A stretch of 9,856 bases of DNA from CAZFBR01 sp035353495 [NCBI: uncultured bacterium]. GTDB lineage: Bacteria; DAOPZR01. Below the pieces are notes generated by a model. The model ran no database searches, was not told the origin of the DNA, and saw nothing but the letters and a program-made list of their open reading frames with translations. The position numbers were made by a program, and so were the translations under genes. The stretch lies in assembly GCA_964517215.1 (NCBI GenBank), contig CAZFBR010000091.1:2963-12818 (forward strand), read 5' to 3'. This document shows, piece by piece, positions 6,544-9,856 of this stretch. How positions within the stretch are numbered: position 1 is the stretch's first letter; each line of letters begins with the position of its first letter.

Positions 6544-8454
6544 TTATAACTCGACCTGCATGCCCAGCTCGATGACGCGGTCGGGCGGGATGTTGAAGTA
6601 GGCCATGGCGCTGCGCGCGTTGCGCACGATGAGCGCGAAGAGCCGCGCCCGCCAGGCCGGCATGCCGGCGGTGCCGCGCGGAATGACGGTCTCGCGCCCG
6701 AGAAAGTAGCTGATGCGGGCAACATCGACGGGAACCCCCGAATTTTTCGCCTGACGCAGCGCGCGCGGCACGTCGGGAGTCTGCAGATAGCCGTAGCGCG
6801 CGCTGATCGCATGGAAACCGGCCCCGAGATGGTCAACCTTGAGCCGCTCGCGGACGGGAACCAACGGCACAGTCTCGTACTTGATGTGCAGCAGGACGAC
6901 CGTTTCGTGCAGCACCTGGTTGTGCTTGAAATGATGCAGCAGAGTGGGCGGGATACCGTCGCCGAACGAAGCCATGAACACCGCGGTGCCGGGCACGCGA
7001 TGCGGCTTGTGCTCTTTCACCTCGGCGATGAACTGCAGGCGCGGCAGCATGGTCCGGGCGATGCGCTGCGCCAGCAGCGTCCGCCCGTCGCGCCACGTGG
7101 TCATGACGATGAACAGCACCGTGGCCAGGGCCAGCGGCACCCAGCCGCCGTCCATGAATTTGCCCAGGTTGGCGGAGAAGAACGACAGGTCGATGATCAG
7201 GAACAGGCCGGCGAGCGCGAAGGAAAAGAGGCGCGAGCGCCGCCATACCTTGAGCATGACCATGGTGAAGATGATGGTGGTGATGACCTCACCCATGCTG
7301 ACGGCGATGCCGTAGGCGGCGGCGAGCTTGCCGGAACTGCGGAAGATCAGCACCAGCAGGATCGTGCCGGTGGCCAGCAGCCAGTTGACCGCAGGCAGGT
7401 AGATCTGCCCCTCGACGTCCTCCGAGGTATGGCGGATATCAACGCGGGGGAACAGCCCCATTTGCACCGCCTGCCGGGTCAGGGAAAAGGCGCCCGTAAT
7501 CAGCGCCTGCGAGGCGATGATGGTGGCGGCGGTGGCGAGCACGGTCAGGAGTCCCGAGCAGAGTCCGGTCGGCACCTGTGCATAGAACAGGTTGGCAGCC
7601 GCCTGGGGATTGGCCAGCAGCACCGCGCCCTGCCCGAAGTAATTGAGCAGCAGCGCCGGCATAACCAGCATGAGCCACGCGCGCCGCACGGGCGCGACCC
7701 CGAAATGACCGATATCCGCGTACAGCGCCTCGCAGCCGGTAACGGTGAGGAAGACCGCGCCCAGCACCGAGAAACCATGCCAGCCGTGGGCGATAAGGTA
7801 ATTGAAACCATACAGCGGATTGAGCGCGTTCAGCACGGTGAGATTACGCACCAGATTCCACAGCCCGAGCCCGCCCAGGGTGAAGAACCACAGCAGCATG
7901 ACCGGACCGAACAGCCGGGCCACGCTGGCGGTGCCGCGCTTCTGGAAGATGAAGAGGACCAGGAGCACCGCCACGGTCAGCGGGACGACCAGCGGCTGCA
8001 GTGACGGCATGGTCACCTGCAGCCCCTCGATGGCGCTGAGCACGGAAATGGCCGGGGTGATGACCCCGTCGCCGTAGAGCAGGGCCGAGCCGAAAATGAC
8101 GATGGCGGCCACCCAGCCGGCGACTTTGCGGTCAGCGGTTGAGCCGCGCAGCAGGCTGAGCATGGCGAGGATGCCCCCCTCGCCCTGGTTATTGGCGCGC
8201 AGGACGAAGATGATGTACTTGACGGTTACGACCAGCAGAATGGCCCAGATGATGAGTGACAGCACCCCCAGCACATTGGGCACGGTGATGACGGCCGCAT
8301 GCGCGCCGCTGACGCTCTCACGGAAGGCATAGAGCGGGCTGGTGCCGATATCGCCAAACACCACCCCCAAGGCGACCATGAACAACCCTTTGTGGTGGTG
8401 GGGATCGGATGATTCAATGGCGGCCGGTTTGTCCGGCGGTGCAGATTCCTTCAT
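6544..8454 (-). CDS. kup: Kup-family low-affinity K+ uptake transporter
   Basis: This 636-residue inner-membrane protein is a K+:H+ symporter of the KUP/HAK/KT family and matches the usual length. The first membrane helix carries the family hallmark GVVFGDIGTSPLYAFRE (residues 30-46), followed by NNQGEGGILAML after helix 2. About twelve hydrophobic segments run to near residue 450. A soluble C-terminal domain follows (with MASFGDGIPP and LLHHF). The ATG at 8454 leaves a 25-residue polar N-terminus before the first helix, similar to known members; no suitable later start exists. The gene ends in TAA at 6544-6546 and converges on the anti-sigma/leader gene. It has its own promoter (8461-8489) and looks unrelated to the peptide cluster. 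Confidence 0.96.
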   Translation of the reverse strand: MKESAPPDKPAAIESSDPHHHKGLFMVALGVVFGDIGTSPLYAFRESVSGAHAAVITVPNVLGVLSLIIWAILLVVTVKYIIFVLRANNQGEGGILAMLSLLRGSTADRKVAGWVAAIVIFGSALLYGDGVITPAISVLSAIEGLQVTMPSLQPLVVPLTVAVLLVLFIFQKRGTASVARLFGPVMLLWFFTLGGLGLWNLVRNLTVLNALNPLYGFNYLIAHGWHGFSVLGAVFLTVTGCEALYADIGHFGVAPVRRAWLMLVMPALLLNYFGQGAVLLANPQAAANLFYAQVPTGLCSGLLTVLATAATIIASQALITGAFSLTRQAVQMGLFPRVDIRHTSEDVEGQIYLPAVNWLLATGTILLVLIFRSSGKLAAAYGIAVSMGEVITTIIFTMVMLKVWRRSRLFSFALAGLFLIIDLSFFSANLGKFMDGGWVPLALATVLFIVMTTWRDGRTLLAQRIARTMLPRLQFIAEVKEHKPHRVPGTAVFMASFGDGIPPTLLHHFKHNQVLHETVVLLHIKYETVPLVPVRERLKVDHLGAGFHAISARYGYLQTPDVPRALRQAKNSGVPVDVARISYFLGRETVIPRGTAGMPAWRARLFALIVRNARSAMAYFNIPPDRVIELGMQVEL

Positions 8455-8460
8455 GGCCCA

Positions 8461-8489
8461 ATGGTAACCGTTGCCGGTGCCGCTGTCAA
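8461..8489 (-). promoter_or_regulatory. Sigma-70-type promoter of kup, placed for a leaderless transcript
   Basis: Read on the minus strand, a perfect -35 TTGACA (8489-8484) is followed by a 17-base spacer and a -10 TACCAT (8466-8461, 4 of 6 consensus). Only six bases separate the -10 from the A of the kup ATG at 8454. Transcription should therefore start at or next to the start codon, leaving no room for a ribosome binding site. No convincing Shine-Dalgarno site lies before the ATG, which agrees. Confidence 0.55.
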
Positions 8490-8541
8490 ATCGAATGCCG
8501 GTTGCTGTGAGCGGATGGCGATGTGGCGGTGCGGCTGGTGC

Positions 8542-8919
8542 TCAGCCCCAACCGAGCTCGGTGATCTGCTGCTCGCTCATGCCGAAGAAGTGGGCGATTT
8601 CATGCACCACCGTGGTCTGGACTTCGCGGCGGATCTCCTCGGGGGTGGCGCAGGCATTCTCGATCGGGCCCTGGTAGATCCTGATCTCATCGGGGAACTG
8701 CAGGACGTTGCTGTCAGTGCGTTCGGTGAGCGGTACCCCGACGTACAGGCCGAACAGGGTCTCCTGTTCGGGATCCAGTCCCGCCTCCGTGAGCTCTTCA
8801 ACCGTGGGCCAATCCTCGACCATGACGGCGATGTTTTCCAGGTAGGGTGCAAATCCGTCGGGCAGGGCGTCCAATGCCTCGCTGACCAGCTGACGGAAGT
8901 CGGCGCGCTTCAGGCGCAT
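8542..8919 (-). CDS. Minimal zinc metallopeptidase-like protein (PF06262, zincin family)
   Basis: This 125-residue protein carries the zincin motif HEIAH (H106, E107, H110) near its C-terminus, followed by FFGMSEQQITELG. That spacing and end are typical of the small PF06262 family (formerly DUF1025). No signal peptide or membrane segment is visible, so it should be cytosolic. Its substrate is unknown; members of this family are small for proteases, and peptidase activity is predicted mainly from the zinc site. The sequence appears complete: an ELGWG end is common for the family. The ATG at 8919 lies inside the last codons of the hydrogenase-protease-like gene (10-base overlap), so the two are probably translated together. 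Confidence 0.88.
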   Translation of the reverse strand: MRLKRADFRQLVSEALDALPDGFAPYLENIAVMVEDWPTVEELTEAGLDPEQETLFGLYVGVPLTERTDSNVLQFPDEIRIYQGPIENACATPEEIRREVQTTVVHEIAHFFGMSEQQITELGWG

Positions 8920-9413
8920 GGCGGGTGCTCCGCTGGAAATTCCGCCATGACGGCCGCCAGCGCGGCGGCCGTGGCGGCGACGGCAGGAGTGACCGGGGCG
9001 CCCAGGGCCAGCGTTGCCGGCTGAATGCCGACGACGGTGACGGTGCAGGCGAGATCCTGTGCCAGGTATTCGACCAGCATGGAGAGTGGCATGCGATGCG
9101 TGCTGAACGAGGTGGTCGCGATCTGTTCAGCCGGAATGACCGCCAGGGCGCCGGGTTCGTGCCCGAGGTCGGCAGCGTCAATAATGACAATGTGGTCCGG
9201 GGCAAAGCGGCGGATATCGCTGGTGTAATTCTCCGGTGCGCCGCCGCCATGCAACACCTGCCGATTTGGCACAGCGGGGATGGCCCGGGCAGTCAACTCA
9301 CCGGCGGCGTCATCGCCGCGCAGCTCGCTCCCGACGCCGATAATGGTCAGTCGCCGGGCGTGATTGAGCCGGTAGCGCAGCAGATGCAGCGCGTCGGAAA
9401 CTGAGGCCGACAT
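8910..9413 (-). CDS. hycI: HycI-type hydrogenase maturation protease
   Basis: Proteins of this family cut the C-terminal tail from the large subunit of [NiFe] hydrogenases after nickel insertion. The GVGSELRGDD motif, the IIDAADLG motif and FSTHRMPLS supply the three expected metal-sensing residues. Numbered from the ATG at 9413, these are D35, D79 and H106, equivalent to E16, D62 and H93 of E. coli HybD. APENYT and the later GIQP match the HycI subgroup (TIGR00142-like). I prefer the ATG at 9413 (168 codons including stop) because the 16 residues added by an upstream in-frame ATG at 9461 look non-conserved; neither start has a strong ribosome site. No hydrogenase subunit gene is visible in the window, so the substrate must be encoded elsewhere. 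The end overlaps the metallopeptidase gene by 10 bases. Confidence 0.85.
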   Translation of the reverse strand: MSASVSDALHLLRYRLNHARRLTIIGVGSELRGDDAAGELTARAIPAVPNRQVLHGGGAPENYTSDIRRFAPDHIVIIDAADLGHEPGALAVIPAEQIATTSFSTHRMPLSMLVEYLAQDLACTVTVVGIQPATLALGAPVTPAVAATAAALAAVMAEFPAEHPPCA

Positions 9414-9541
9414 GTCAGTACCCGTCACAGGGACTGCTGCCGGTGGCAGGCGCTGCTGCAATGCGAACGAAAACTGCCGCTGCCCGGCGGATGGCAGCAG
9501 CCGGGGTCATCGCCCCACCGATCTGGCGGTTGACGCTGCGA

Positions 9542-9856
9542 CTACTTGCCGGTCGCCGGCGCTGCCGGTGTGTCAGCCGTTGGTGCGGCCGGCAGGGCGG
9601 CGGTATCGGTTGCCGGTGAGACGGTCGTGGTGTCGGTCACTGCGGTCTGCTCATAGACCACCCGGTTCTGCAGCAGGGCTGATTCCTCGCTCTGGATGCC
9701 GCCCGCAATGGTGGCGGTCATAAAGCAGGCGAGACAGCCGGCGATCATGGCCCGCAGGCCGATGCGCGCGAGGTCGCTCCGCCGCTCGGGACAGAGGGCG
9801 CTGATGCCGCCGATCTGGATGCCGATCGAGGAGAAGTTCGCGAAGCCGCAGAGCGC
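9542..9856 (-). CDS. CNT-family nucleoside transporter, C-terminal part (5' end beyond the window)
   Basis: The minus strand is open from the window edge to TAG at 9544-9542, giving 104 residues. The visible part begins [18 protein letters not shown] and continues with a charged PERRSDLAR loop and a last hydrophobic helix around FMTATIAGG. These are the conserved C-terminal features of concentrative (Na+ or H+ coupled) nucleoside transporters such as NupC. After the last helix comes an unusual tail of roughly 45 residues rich in Thr, Ala and Pro ([19 protein letters not shown]). The gene precedes the hycI-like gene by 128 bases on the same strand, and co-transcription is possible but unproven. 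Confidence 0.9.
   Translation of the reverse strand, partial: ALCGFANFSSIGIQIGGISALCPERRSDLARIGLRAMIAGCLACFMTATIAGGIQSEESALLQNRVVYEQTAVTDTTTVSPATDTAALPAAPTADTPAAPATGK

Noticed and set aside
6811-8004. 397-codon plus-strand frame opposite kup
   Set aside because: Its composition is Gln/Arg/His/Gly-rich with no hydrophobic or domain pattern, while the opposite strand encodes an unmistakable Kup protein.
9414-9461. Longer hycI-like start at 9461
   Set aside because: The added 16 residues are Pro/Thr/Val-rich and unlike the family, and no better ribosome site precedes that ATG.
9414-9541. Short inverted repeats (GCTGCC 9479-9484 with GGCAGC 9493-9498; CTGCC/GGCAG near 9437) between the nucleoside transporter and hycI-like genes
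   Set aside because: Stems are only 5-6 base pairs with no T-run, which is expected by chance at this GC content.

Overview
The window is a high-GC, densely coded bacterial segment. No stretch over 300 bases lacks a gene; the longest unassigned gaps are about 130 bases. The left two thirds (1-6466, + strand) is the export and regulation end of an NHLM-type (nitrile-hydratase-leader/Nif11-leader microcin) ribosomal peptide cluster. The right third (6544-9856, - strand) is ordinary chromosomal content. The gene mix (NHLM transporters, Kup, a PF06262-type minimal zincin, a HycI-type protease, a CNT nucleoside transporter) and the GC content suggest a Gram-negative bacterium. A member of the Planctomycetes-Verrucomicrobia-Kiritimatiellota group or a proteobacterium would fit, but nothing here fixes the lineage.

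Left region: a short open frame (1-108), probably the 3' end of an upstream gene, runs into a C39 peptidase/ABC exporter (105-2258). The second NHLM transporter (2260-5205) follows one base after its stop. An ECF sigma factor (5205-5780) then starts inside that stop codon. After a 134-base gap comes a 183-residue protein (5915-6466). Its N-terminus is a zinc-binding anti-sigma domain (C7, H33, C37, C40). Its C-terminus looks like a Nif11-type leader ending in a double-glycine site (DDDELLEVAGG) followed by a 28-residue tail. The likely reading is that the anti-sigma factor is also the peptide precursor. The C39 exporter would cut after the double glycine, so export status could be coupled to sigma activity. 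This is the main discovery candidate. No modification enzyme and no other precursor is visible; the rest of the cluster would lie left of position 1.

The first 55 bases are an exact copy of 102-156, the start of the exporter gene. This is either a real 101-base-offset duplication or an assembly edge artefact.

Right region: kup (8454-6544, -) converges on the precursor/anti-sigma gene across a 77-base gap with no convincing terminator. It has a near-consensus promoter so close to its ATG that the transcript should be leaderless or nearly so. Upstream lie a minimal zinc metallopeptidase (8919-8542, -), a HycI-type hydrogenase maturation protease overlapping it by 10 bases, and the 3' end of a CNT nucleoside transporter (9542-9856, -, truncated by the window edge) with an unusual Thr/Ala/Pro-rich tail.
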